A DNA stretch of 64,000 nucleotides. It comes from an uncultured bacterium (GTDB lineage: Bacteria; Cyanobacteriota; Vampirovibrionia; Gastranaerophilales; Gastranaerophilaceae). Of the stretch, positions 49,593 to 59,828 are shown piece by piece. A program made the position numbers and the translations under genes. Location: assembly GCA_902777605.1 (NCBI GenBank), contig CACYUI010000015.1:1-64000 (forward strand), read 5' to 3'. Below the pieces are notes generated by a model. It was given only the letters and a program-made list of their open reading frames with translations, was not told the DNA's origin and ran no database searches. The number at the start of each line of letters is the position of its first letter. The stretch's first letter is position 1.

Positions 49593-52427
49593 ATGTACAT
49601 TAGTAGAATCAGTTACGGAATAGAAAACAGATATATAAATAAGAATAAAAAATTTCAAAAACGAGTTGCAACACCTACTTTTGAAGCGAGAGTTGATAAA
49701 GGTATGGAAAGGTTTTATGAATTTAACTCTAAAAGAATCCCAACTACAATGAAATTGTATTTAGATAGTTTACAAGATAAATTTTCTATGACTCCGCTTC
49801 AGGCACAAAAAAATGCATATTTAAAATTAGAAGATGCAAAATCTATAGAAGATGTTCAAAACTTTTTCCCCGATGAAGAATTGTTTATCTATCTTGAAAA
49901 AGCCAAAGATACAAAAGCAACTAGCGGAATTTTGGGAATATATCGAGAGTTTAAAGAATTGTATGATAGTGTTCTCAAAAATGGAGAAGATTTAACCTTA
50001 TATATCTTAAAAAAAATATTTCTTGAAGCAAAAATGCTTGATGAAATTAATAAAGATTTAGATAAAGACTTAAACGAAGATATAAAACTTGAATTTCAGC
50101 GCAGGTATCCTAACGGAGAATATTTACACTCTTCCACATTAAAATCACTCGGAATTTATAATCCTGATACAGCATATTTAAATTCTTTGAAATTTACGCG
50201 TGATGGTTATTCTGATGAGTTTGGAGCAAAGATTTCCGAAGCGCAGCTAAAATATTGGAATAGCTTATCAGAAGATGAAAAATTTGAAATCTTAAGCAAA
50301 AGGTGCGAAGGCAGAGATAACTGGTGGAATTCTCTCAGCTATGATGAAAAACTTGAATATGCGGCAGGAATTGAGTCAGAAGAAGAACTTTATAAAAATT
50401 ACAAAAAATATGTAAATTCTGAAAAAAGAAGAATAAGAAAAGAAACAGAATCAGGAACGCTACAAGAAAATGAAAAAATAGAAGCACCAAAACACAAAAA
50501 AATAAAAGTTGGTGATACAAAACTTCAAGACAGAGATATTTTTATACTTTGGATGAAAAAAAATCTTGATAAGTTTTATTCACGACTTTCTGAAGCTGAT
50601 AAAGATTCTGTTCACATAAAAAGAGTTCATAGGCTTGCCGAACGCTGGCAAGAAATGACACCACAGGAAAAAACCGAACTTATTGATAAGATGAGAGCCG
50701 GTAGAGAACCGGGAAGATTTATTATGATAGATGCATGGAATCATTCGCGTGTTCTTATAAGAGAACTCTCTGAGTTTCTCAAATCAAAACAAATTCTAAA
50801 GCCGATAGATGTTTTATATGATTCGGCTGAGTTTAGCAGTTTCCAATCGCAAGTTATGACTGAGTTTTGGGCAGAGCATCAAGATTTGGCGGAAGAATTT
50901 GGTAAAAATATTCACAGAGCATATCTTAGAGTTGAAGAATCGTTGCGAAGAGGACAATTCCAAGATTTAAAACAAGAAATTTTAAGAGATCGGGCATATA
51001 GAATTAAACTTTTGGAAAGAGAGCGTTTGCAAGAAGAGGCGGAAGCAAAAAGACTGGCAGAAGAAGCAAGAAAACTTGAAGAGATGAAATCTAATCCGAA
51101 TGCATACAAATATGAATTTATTGATGCATATACTAAACAGCAAAATTCTACGGGCTTGTTGCCTAAAAACTATATTAATGATGTTACAAATGCAATGATA
51201 GAAATGTATCCTGAGCATATAATAAAAGAGTATACAGAAGCAATAAAAGCCGGTACAACAATTGGTGATGCTGCATACGAAAAAATGATGAAATGCAAAC
51301 CAAGTCCTGAATTTGAGCGTTCACAAAGGGCGATGGAATTAGCTCTTGCAGATGAATTCTCTTCCAAATGGTCAGGAATCGATGTTTATCAACTCAGCCT
51401 TGTAATGTTAATTCCTATGTTAGCTGCAAGAATATCTGCTGAAAAAGCAAATAATACTTCAAAAAGTGAAAAATTAGACTTAAAACGGATAGATTATTTG
51501 TATAATGAATACAGAAAAGACTTGAGTGAACAAGAGCTTGATGATATTGCAAAAAATTATTTTTATCTCAAAGAAAATATTAATGATTCTGAATATGAAG
51601 CTGTTTTCAAGAAATTAAAATCATATATTTCAACATATGGCAGAAGCATTTTGCCTCTTTTTGCTGCACAAAGTATCAAACCTGTAGAGCAAAAAGCGGC
51701 ATTAAATGAAAAATTATTGAATCTAATGCCACAAGAATTGAAAGAAAAACTGGATTTTGAATATAGAAATGCGGAAGATATATTATTGAGCGACAAAATA
51801 CAAACTATAAATACATTGTTTGCAAAAAGATATAATTATTTACCTGATGATGCAAGAGTAGCTTATATATCTGAACTGGGACCAATACTTATGTCTGAAC
51901 ATGACAAAGGACAAACAGATATTATAGACAATTATATAAGCCGCTTGCAAAAAAAATCAAATTCTAAGAACGCAGAAAACACACAAGAAGGGCGCCTAAT
52001 AAATATTTCTAAAAATACTATGTTATATCCAAATAAATTAAAGATGCTTGCTATAGAGCAAGTTATAGCAGATGAATTATTTAATGTTTGTAATGATGAA
52101 AGTGTTTATGCTTTAGAATTTGAAGTATTATGCAACCTTTTAGAGATAATAATGTCTTCAAAAGTTGATAAAAATAAATCATATATAAAAATAAATAATA
52201 TGAATAATAAAATGTTTATTCTATCAAAAGATGCTAAAGTTTTTAATTTCAAAAAAGCATATTCAGAATATATAAAAGAATTTAATGAACTTCTAACAGA
52301 ACTTCCAGAAGGAAAACAATTAGAAGCAGAAGATATTTTGTATACATTAAATCCTAAAGAAAACAGACCTTTAAGAGATAAATATATTATACAAAGACTT
52401 GAAAAATATGGTTTCCATATGAATTAA
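49593..52427 (+). CDS. Tagged 944-aa helical protein, FWxxHxDL family
   Basis: Start supported by AGGGGAA. The N-terminus MYISRISYGIENRYINKN runs on to ATPTFEAR, a long version of the tag. The protein is soluble, helical and highly charged; a basic/acidic coiled coil lies near residues 455-500 (ERERLQEEAEAKRLAEEARK-like). DAKSIEDVQNFFPDE and TEFWAEHQDLAEEF match blocks in the 312-residue protein at 14962. WNSLSEDEKFEIL and WNSLSYDEKLEYA form an internal repeat, and QEMTPQEKTELIDKM is a related unit. No catalytic motif or membrane segment. Possibly a large scaffold or secreted effector-like protein, without direct proof. Confidence 0.6.
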   Translation: MYISRISYGIENRYINKNKKFQKRVATPTFEARVDKGMERFYEFNSKRIPTTMKLYLDSLQDKFSMTPLQAQKNAYLKLEDAKSIEDVQNFFPDEELFIYLEKAKDTKATSGILGIYREFKELYDSVLKNGEDLTLYILKKIFLEAKMLDEINKDLDKDLNEDIKLEFQRRYPNGEYLHSSTLKSLGIYNPDTAYLNSLKFTRDGYSDEFGAKISEAQLKYWNSLSEDEKFEILSKRCEGRDNWWNSLSYDEKLEYAAGIESEEELYKNYKKYVNSEKRRIRKETESGTLQENEKIEAPKHKKIKVGDTKLQDRDIFILWMKKNLDKFYSRLSEADKDSVHIKRVHRLAERWQEMTPQEKTELIDKMRAGREPGRFIMIDAWNHSRVLIRELSEFLKSKQILKPIDVLYDSAEFSSFQSQVMTEFWAEHQDLAEEFGKNIHRAYLRVEESLRRGQFQDLKQEILRDRAYRIKLLERERLQEEAEAKRLAEEARKLEEMKSNPNAYKYEFIDAYTKQQNSTGLLPKNYINDVTNAMIEMYPEHIIKEYTEAIKAGTTIGDAAYEKMMKCKPSPEFERSQRAMELALADEFSSKWSGIDVYQLSLVMLIPMLAARISAEKANNTSKSEKLDLKRIDYLYNEYRKDLSEQELDDIAKNYFYLKENINDSEYEAVFKKLKSYISTYGRSILPLFAAQSIKPVEQKAALNEKLLNLMPQELKEKLDFEYRNAEDILLSDKIQTINTLFAKRYNYLPDDARVAYISELGPILMSEHDKGQTDIIDNYISRLQKKSNSKNAENTQEGRLINISKNTMLYPNKLKMLAIEQVIADELFNVCNDESVYALEFEVLCNLLEIIMSSKVDKNKSYIKINNMNNKMFILSKDAKVFNFKKAYSEYIKEFNELLTELPEGKQLEAEDILYTLNPKENRPLRDKYIIQRLEKYGFHMN

Positions 52428-52433
52428 ATCCGA

Positions 52434-52973
52434 CTATATTAGTGCTTTCAAACCAAGAACAATAAGTAATAAACCTCCTATAATAAGTAGTATTTTTGAA
52501 GGTAAATATTTGAGTCTTTCCCCTGTATAGAAACCTAAAAGAGAATTTATAAAAGTAATTGCAGTAATAAGCAGGGCAGGTTTTAGTATGTTATTACCGC
52601 ATAAAGAAAGCGAAATTCCCGCGGAAAAAGCATCTATACTTGTTGCAAAACCAATGATAAATAGGCTTTTTATACCTATAAATAATTCTTTTTCTTTGTC
52701 TTCACTAAATGCTTCGATTATAAATTTTAAGCCTAGGTATGCAAAAATAGCAAACACAATCCAATTAGCATATGGAGAAATATTAGTTTTTACTCCGTTA
52801 GTTAGGAAATAACCGATTGTTGGCATAATTCCTTGAAAAAATCCGGTAAACACAGCTAACAAAATTGCACTTTTAAACCTGTCTTTTGTAAGCACTAAAC
52901 CATAAGAGAAAGACACAACCATAGAATCAATTGATAATGCTATTGCTAATATTAAAATAGAAATATACGACAT
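52434..52973 (-). CDS. mntP: Manganese efflux pump MntP
   Basis: 179 residues with six membrane helices. The two inverted halves each carry the acidic signature: LSIDSMVVSFSYG near the N-terminus and ATSIDAFSAGISLSL in the middle, whose Asp residues bind the metal. The loop between them is charged (FSEDKEKEL). MntP exports Mn(II) and is often controlled by a manganese riboswitch, but no such structure is obvious here; only a TAGGAG site precedes the ATG. dnaB ends 15 bases upstream, so the two may be co-transcribed. Confidence 0.92.
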   Translation of the reverse strand: MSYISILILAIALSIDSMVVSFSYGLVLTKDRFKSAILLAVFTGFFQGIMPTIGYFLTNGVKTNISPYANWIVFAIFAYLGLKFIIEAFSEDKEKELFIGIKSLFIIGFATSIDAFSAGISLSLCGNNILKPALLITAITFINSLLGFYTGERLKYLPSKILLIIGGLLLIVLGLKALI

Positions 52974-52988
52974 TCCATCTCCTACACA

Positions 52989-54383
52989 TTAAAAAGCATC
53001 TGTCTTCATTGGGTTCTTGAATTTTGTAATAGAGCCTTGGAATAATAGCTTAACAGTTCCAACAGGGCCATTTCTGTGTTTTGCAATAATAATTTCTGCC
53101 TCACCTTTATTTGCAGCTTTTTCTGCAGCTTCTTCATCTTCACTCGCACTTTTATAATACTCATCTCTATAAATGAACATAACTATATCGGCATCTTGTT
53201 CGATAGAACCTGATTCTCTCAAATCTGAGAGCATAGGGCGCTTATCTGTTCTGCCTTCTACCGCACGCGATAGCTGAGAAAGTGCAATAATAGGAATATT
53301 CAACTCTTTTGCTAAAATCTTTAACCCTCTCGAAATGCTTGAAATTTGCTGCATACGGTCTTCTCTACCTGTTCCCTCAATTAATTGCAAGTAGTCTATT
53401 ACTATCAAGCCTAAATTCTTTTCTGCCATTGCTAGTCGTCTGCACTTTGCTCTCAAATCGGTAATTGTACAACCGGCAGTATCATCAATATAAATAGGAG
53501 CTTCTGAAAAACTGTTCATTGCAACTGCAAGTTTTTCCCAATCTTTTGCTTGCATGTTTCCTGTTTTAAGTCTTTGTGTATCGACTTCTGCTTCTGAACA
53601 TAAAAGTCTTTGTACCAATTGCTCCTTTGACATTTCTAAAGAAAATATAGCTACAGGCACATTCGAGCGAAGTGCAACATTCTGAGCGATATTAAGCGCA
53701 AAAGCTGTTTTTCCCATTGCAGGACGAGCTGCTAAAATTATTAAATCTGATTTTTGCAGACCGTTTGTCATGGTATCTAAATCATAGAATTTTGTTTCAA
53801 CTCCCGTAAAAGTACCTTTATTGTTGTATCTTTCTTCAATTTTTGCATATGTATCGTAAACCAAATCTTTAATTGGAGCCAATGATTTTGATGCTTTTTG
53901 AGAGGTAACATCGTAAATCAATTTTTGAGCAAGCTCTAAAGATTCTTCTACAGGGTTGAGGTCATATCCTGTTGATACAATATCAGAACCTGCATTAATT
54001 AAAGAACGCTTCAATGCCTTTTCTTGAACGATTCTTGCATAATATTCGACATTTGCAGTTGTTATTGTGTTGTAACTCAAATCATTTATAAAAGCGCGCC
54101 CGCCTACCAGTTCAAGTTTTTGATTTACATTCAAAACATCTGAAACGGATACAATATCTATTTTGTCTTCGCTGTTGTATAGTTGCAGCATTGCTTCATA
54201 TACATACCTGTGAGCAGGTTTATAAAAAGATTCTGGAGTTAGGTTTTCTACAACCTTATTCATACATGACGGACTAACAAGAATAGCACCCAAAATAGCT
54301 TCTTCCGCTTCAATATTCTGAGGCATAAGTTGTGCCATTTCTGAATTTTGTGTTTTCTTTTTTGATGTATATGATGTAGACAT
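52989..54383 (-). CDS. dnaB: Replicative DNA helicase DnaB
   Basis: 464 residues from the ATG at 54383, which has AGGGAG upstream; the frame from 54434 would add an implausible hydrophobic segment. The N-terminal domain MPQNIEAEEAILGAIL is typical, followed by a linker and the RecA-like core: Walker A ARPAMGKTAFALNIA, VAIFSLEMSKEQLVQRLL, LIVIDYLQLIEG (Walker B), LSQLSRAVEGR and DLRESGSIEQDADIVMF. It unwinds DNA at the fork. No intein is present. The loader gene is not adjacent. Confidence 0.96.
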   Translation of the reverse strand: MSTSYTSKKKTQNSEMAQLMPQNIEAEEAILGAILVSPSCMNKVVENLTPESFYKPAHRYVYEAMLQLYNSEDKIDIVSVSDVLNVNQKLELVGGRAFINDLSYNTITTANVEYYARIVQEKALKRSLINAGSDIVSTGYDLNPVEESLELAQKLIYDVTSQKASKSLAPIKDLVYDTYAKIEERYNNKGTFTGVETKFYDLDTMTNGLQKSDLIILAARPAMGKTAFALNIAQNVALRSNVPVAIFSLEMSKEQLVQRLLCSEAEVDTQRLKTGNMQAKDWEKLAVAMNSFSEAPIYIDDTAGCTITDLRAKCRRLAMAEKNLGLIVIDYLQLIEGTGREDRMQQISSISRGLKILAKELNIPIIALSQLSRAVEGRTDKRPMLSDLRESGSIEQDADIVMFIYRDEYYKSASEDEEAAEKAANKGEAEIIIAKHRNGPVGTVKLLFQGSITKFKNPMKTDAF

Positions 54384-54473
54384 GCTATTTATACTCCCTA
54401 AAAAAAGAATAGCAGTAATAATAACTTTAATCAATTACATGTTACGAGGGGTTAATGTAAAATTTTGTTAATT

Positions 54474-54893
54474 TTAGTTTAAATCGCTTATTGTGCATAC
54501 TGCACTATCTTGAAGATATTTTTGCCAAACCTTAATAACAGGATTGTTTTTTGCTGCTTCTAAATTAGATGTATCAACTTTTTCATTTGAATATTTTTGG
54601 ACTAATTCGTATGCTTGCATTACGGATACAATTTCATCAATTTGGGGTTTTGTAAATTTGCATGTTGTAGTTGTATTCATTCCCGAAAAACTTACTTTTT
54701 CCCTGTACACACACTTGTTACCTTCCCAACCCTCAATAACTTTTGTAGAAGTTGCTTGTATTCCTTGAGTATTTACAATACCGCTGTCAGAAAAAGGAGT
54801 GCATGTTTTTAAGGCTCCAACAAAGCTAATATCAGCCAAAACAACTAGGGCAGTTAATGATATGCAAAAAATCAAAAGTGAAAATTTCTTCAT
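54474..54893 (-). CDS. Small secreted Cys-containing protein, family 1
   Basis: 139 residues with a signal peptide (MKKFSLLIFCISLTALVVLA). The mature part has four cysteines: TCTPFSDSG, GNKCVYREKVSF, TTTTCKFTKPQIDEI and SAVCTISDLN. The pattern C-P...I.G....C.Y...C.F...Q..E is shared with the protein at 62305 (TCNPS, LCEYKTQY, LCYFNDIQMNEL), so both belong to one secreted family, presumably with two disulfides. GGAAAGG precedes the ATG. It is upstream of dnaB on the same strand but separated by 90 bases. Function unknown. Confidence 0.65.
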   Translation of the reverse strand: MKKFSLLIFCISLTALVVLADISFVGALKTCTPFSDSGIVNTQGIQATSTKVIEGWEGNKCVYREKVSFSGMNTTTTCKFTKPQIDEIVSVMQAYELVQKYSNEKVDTSNLEAAKNNPVIKVWQKYLQDSAVCTISDLN

Positions 54894-55026
54894 ACAGTTA
54901 AACCTTTCCTGAAGATTCTAACAAATTTTTGTTTAATTGTAAATATTTGTAAATTTTAAATAAAAAAAATTAAAGTTTTGCAAATTCTTGACGATAATTT
55001 TAATGCAAGATTAAAAGGAGTATTGT

Positions 55027-55662
55027 ATGCAATTGAATTGTTCGGGAATATCTTTCAAAATCGATGATATGAAAGCAGGTTTAAGTAGTGTTAAAAATCT
55101 TAGTTCCATAGATATTTTCAAGATAGAAAGCTATATTGATATGGCAAATATGTATGGTAGTGATGATACCAGCATAGAACAAGGCGAAGAGCTTACAAAA
55201 TTAAAAAACTTAATAAACAGAAACTTTAAAGAAAAAGCAGCGGCTATTCTAAATGCATTAGGATTAAATGTATCTGAAGAAACTGCACCGGAAAAAGAAC
55301 AAAAAACAGATACAAATAACAATAATAGTGTTAAGCAGACAAAAACCACTTTACAAAAAGAGGAATTGCAGCCAATTTCTAAAAAGTTAGCTGATGAAAT
55401 TGCAGAAAATTACATTAGTTTGCTAAAGAAAAACAAAGAAGACAGTACGATTAGTAATATTGAAAAAGCTCGAAGAAAAGAAGATTTTGTTAAACAAGGT
55501 AGTGTACAAAGTAATTTATTAAAAGCGCATGGAACTCCCGGTTTAGGTAAAACAGGTCGAACCGTTACAGATAACTATATAATTTGTCTTGCCGCTAAGC
55601 AAGATTACAACAGACAATGGTATTGGAGTATTACAAGAGTTATACCAAAATCATCTATCTAA
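55027..55662 (+). CDS. Tagged hypothetical protein, 211 aa
   Basis: AAGGAG precedes the ATG. The N-terminus MQLNCSGISFKIDDMKAG carries the ISFK form of the tag. The rest is soluble: a helical part (TKLKNLINRNFKEKAAAILNALG), a low-complexity linker rich in Asn, Lys and Thr (about residues 85-112), and a second helical part ending in a basic stretch with GTPGLGKTGRTVTDNY. That sequence only superficially resembles a P-loop. A TTGACG-N17-TTAAAA promoter lies upstream. The end converges with atpC by 12 bases. No family recognised. Confidence 0.6.
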   Translation: MQLNCSGISFKIDDMKAGLSSVKNLSSIDIFKIESYIDMANMYGSDDTSIEQGEELTKLKNLINRNFKEKAAAILNALGLNVSEETAPEKEQKTDTNNNNSVKQTKTTLQKEELQPISKKLADEIAENYISLLKKNKEDSTISNIEKARRKEDFVKQGSVQSNLLKAHGTPGLGKTGRTVTDNYIICLAAKQDYNRQWYWSITRVIPKSSI

Positions 55663-56043
55663 AGCAGCTTGAAGTCTTGCAAGTGAACGAGCAAGCGCAG
55701 CTTGAGCACGCTTTGCATCAATATCTGCATTAACTTCTGCAAGTCTTGCCTCAGCTCTTTCTTTAGCAGATTTTGCACGAGCTATATCTATATCGGTATC
55801 TTCATCGCATACATCCGTAAGAATGACTGCATTGTTTTCTCTGAACTGAAATACACCGCCCATTGTAGCAAAGTACTTATATTTTTCGCCTATTTTAGCT
55901 TTTGTAACACCGATTTCAAGCGAAGTTGTTATAGGAATGTGATCTTTTAAAATTCCTATCAATCCGTTAGTTGTCTGAACTACAAGTTCATCAACCTCGT
56001 TATCAAAAACAACTCTTTCGTGTGTAATAATTTTTAATTTCAT
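55651..56043 (-). CDS. atpC: F1F0 ATP synthase epsilon subunit
   Basis: 130 residues: an N-terminal beta-sandwich (LKIITHERVVFDNEVDELVVQTTNGLIGILKDH, here noted in parts as VVFDNEVDELVV and GLIGILKDHIP) and a C-terminal helical hairpin (KSAKERAEARLAEV, AQAALARSLARLQAA). Epsilon is the rotary stalk subunit that can inhibit ATP hydrolysis. AAAGG precedes the ATG. It follows atpD by 65 bases, in which a CCCTCCCC/GGAGAGGGG repeat lies. Only these two subunits are encoded here, as in cyanobacterial atpBE operons. Confidence 0.94.
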   Translation of the reverse strand: MKLKIITHERVVFDNEVDELVVQTTNGLIGILKDHIPITTSLEIGVTKAKIGEKYKYFATMGGVFQFRENNAVILTDVCDEDTDIDIARAKSAKERAEARLAEVNADIDAKRAQAALARSLARLQAALDR

Positions 56044-56054
56044 ATTAACCTTTA

Positions 56055-56100
56055 TTTGGAAGGCTAATCCCCCTCCCTAACCCTCCCCCTAGGAGAGGGG
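56055..56100. repeat. CCCTCTCCC/GGGAGAGGG-type repeat
   Basis: A pyrimidine-rich CCCTCCCTAACCCTCCCC stretch followed by AGGAGAGGGG, between atpD and atpC. A related element with a clean 9-bp stem is at 62203-62250. This type of dispersed intergenic repeat is widespread in bacteria. Confidence 0.5.
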
Positions 56101-56107
56101 ATAAATA

Positions 56108-57613
<1,506 letters not shown>

Positions 57614-57642
57614 TTAGCGCACAAAGTTCATCATAAAGATTT

Positions 57643-59562
57643 TTATTCAGTTAAAAGTTTGTCTGCTAAAGGTGATTCAACTTTTCCGTTTAGAGTTTTT
57701 GATACCTTTTTGATGTTTTGAGCACATGCTTCCATTTCAGGTGTCCATACGAAATAATCATTAACATATTTTTCGCCTCTGTTAAAATCACCGCTCAATT
57801 GTACTTCAATAATTTCTCTAAGCATTTTTTGAGCAGTTGGAACCATTTTATCAATATTTACATTTAAAACGCCGTCTTTTGAAATCTCAATAGCACCTTC
57901 TTTTATGAAGAAATAATTTTGCATAACCGAACGCACTCTGTGAGCTTGGCTTAGTGTTGGTTTTGCAAGAAGCATGTTATCTGCAGCATAGGTTACAATA
58001 ATTTGTTCTCTCTGTTCAGGGGTGTACATTCCTGCATCTGTTAAAACATCAAGCATTGCAAGAGAAACCATATCTGCTTTGTTTTCTTCAATTATTGATT
58101 TGAATTTTCCCAAAGCTTCGGTTCCTGATTTTGGTCCGAGTGAGTGACCGTTTTCGTGACCGATTGTGAACCAATGATCAGCTTCATCATTGTAATATTT
58201 ATGCAATTCGGGATTTAATATAGCATCTAATCTTTTTTGCATTTTTTCTTTAGCATCTTCTGATGTTATAAGACGAATTTGTCTGTGATAAACATTTCTT
58301 CTTCCGCCGTCAAGTTCTATAATTGATAGCTTATCATCATTTGGAAGGTTTTCTGCTAAGGTTATACCTGCTCTATATTCGCCGACATCACCGTAAACAC
58401 CTACCAGGTCAACATCAACCATTGTTTGTTTTGTTTCTTTATCGGCAGAAATATTTTGGACATACTTGTCATTTAGCGGCATATGTTGAGCCATAAGCGG
58501 TAAATATTTTTTGACATTAAGAATTGCATCAGTTCCTTCTTTGTTTACTATACCGACTCTACCACCCAAACAATCTTTGGAAATAGGAACAATTCCGTTT
58601 TCATCAAGAAGCTTTTTAAGCTCAGGATTTTCAACGACAGACTCTGTCATTTCATCTGAATAGTTTTCTCTTGTAATTGTAAATTCTAAAGGAGTATCCT
58701 GTAAAGTTGCCCATTTTTTGTCGGCATAAGCATCCAACATCGGATCAGACGTTCTAAGAGCTTTTGATTGTAAATGTAAATACTCATTAAAATCAGAATT
58801 TGTAGAAGTTTGAGCTGCTTTTTCCAATTCAGATGCCATATATTCAAAATCTTCTTTGAAATAGTCAACATAATCAGTTGCTTTTAATTCATCACCGTTT
58901 CTTTCAATTATAGAGCGCTGATTAACTATTTTTTTAACTTCTTCCGCTTTACCTTCCTTAAGCATTTTTATTAAAATGTTGTGGAATTCATCCTTTGATA
59001 AATCAGCAGGATAAACCCCAATGCCTTTTTTAGGCTCCATTCCTTGTGCAAGCTTAATCATATTGCTATCTCTATCAAGCGCAAAAATACCCTTTTGAGC
59101 ATCAAAAAGAATTTTTGTAAGTTTTGCATCTTCATTTCCCTTGGCAATTTCTTTTTCTAAATATTCTTTAAATGCAAGGTTGTTATGATCATCAAGCTGC
59201 ATTTCGACTTTATCAAGTCTTGCAGCTGCTTTTACAAGGTGTTTTAAAGCTTCTTTGTCACCGTCTGATAACGCTTTGTATTCAGGTGCATCTACAACCA
59301 ACATCTTTTTAGTTGTCAAATAATCTTTGTGTGTTCTTTTTTCTAACTCGTCATGAGTCAGACCTAATTTAAATTCAGATTTTTGTATTCCAACATTGTT
59401 AATTGTACTCATTTTATTAAGCTCCTCTATTAAACTTTCAGATTTATCTTGTGAGTTATTATCTTTTACATATTGTATACCTTTTGGGTTAATTTGTTGT
59501 CGCCCATTGATATGATTTGGGGATATCGGTAAATAATTGTTTGGTAAATTGTTTGGATTCAT
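57643..59562 (-). CDS. Putative M49-like (dipeptidyl peptidase III-type) zinc peptidase
   Basis: 639 residues from the ATG at 59562, supported by GGAGA nine bases upstream; the frame from 59706 adds an unsupported hydrophobic stretch. The zinc site appears as TIGHENGHSLGPKSG (HExGH) and, about 25 residues later, IIEENKADMVSLAML (EExKAD), the arrangement seen in M49 and related peptidases. The N-terminal 400 residues resemble the DPP III-like upper lobe (LRTSDPMLDAYADKKWATL, ITRENYSDEM). No signal peptide, so cytoplasmic. Its first 35 residues are Asn/Pro-rich. The substrate is unknown. Confidence 0.7.
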   Translation of the reverse strand: MNPNNLPNNYLPISPNHINGRQQINPKGIQYVKDNNSQDKSESLIEELNKMSTINNVGIQKSEFKLGLTHDELEKRTHKDYLTTKKMLVVDAPEYKALSDGDKEALKHLVKAAARLDKVEMQLDDHNNLAFKEYLEKEIAKGNEDAKLTKILFDAQKGIFALDRDSNMIKLAQGMEPKKGIGVYPADLSKDEFHNILIKMLKEGKAEEVKKIVNQRSIIERNGDELKATDYVDYFKEDFEYMASELEKAAQTSTNSDFNEYLHLQSKALRTSDPMLDAYADKKWATLQDTPLEFTITRENYSDEMTESVVENPELKKLLDENGIVPISKDCLGGRVGIVNKEGTDAILNVKKYLPLMAQHMPLNDKYVQNISADKETKQTMVDVDLVGVYGDVGEYRAGITLAENLPNDDKLSIIELDGGRRNVYHRQIRLITSEDAKEKMQKRLDAILNPELHKYYNDEADHWFTIGHENGHSLGPKSGTEALGKFKSIIEENKADMVSLAMLDVLTDAGMYTPEQREQIIVTYAADNMLLAKPTLSQAHRVRSVMQNYFFIKEGAIEISKDGVLNVNIDKMVPTAQKMLREIIEVQLSGDFNRGEKYVNDYFVWTPEMEACAQNIKKVSKTLNGKVESPLADKLLTE

Positions 59563-59777
59563 TCTATTTTCTCCGATTCTTGATGTCAAAAAATAATTTG
59601 CTGAGGCTATTATCGGTACACAAATAATTTTAGCATAATCTATTGACTTTATATTCATAATACACATACTCTGTTGTTTGATTGGGGTTTGAACATATTT
59701 TATCACAAGGTTCAGTTTGACAATAGTTTTTGATGTAATATACTTAATATATCGTTAGATTATGTGTGATTAGATAT

Positions 59778-59813
59778 AAAAACGGGCGTAACGATTTTCG
59801 TTACGCCCGTTTT
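59778..59813 (-). terminator. Terminator of the fab operon
   Basis: AAACGGGCGTAACG pairs with CGTTACGCCCGTTT around a six-base loop with T-runs on both sides, just after fabF. The rest of 59563-59777 shows only the leader of the peptidase gene. Confidence 0.88.
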
Positions 59814-59828
59814 AGTTGCTTTTAATGA

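Noticed and set aside
55500-55600. P-loop in GTPGLGKTGRT of the 55027 protein
   Set aside because: The sequence lies near the C-terminus, lacks a preceding beta-strand and has no Walker B; resemblance is by chance.
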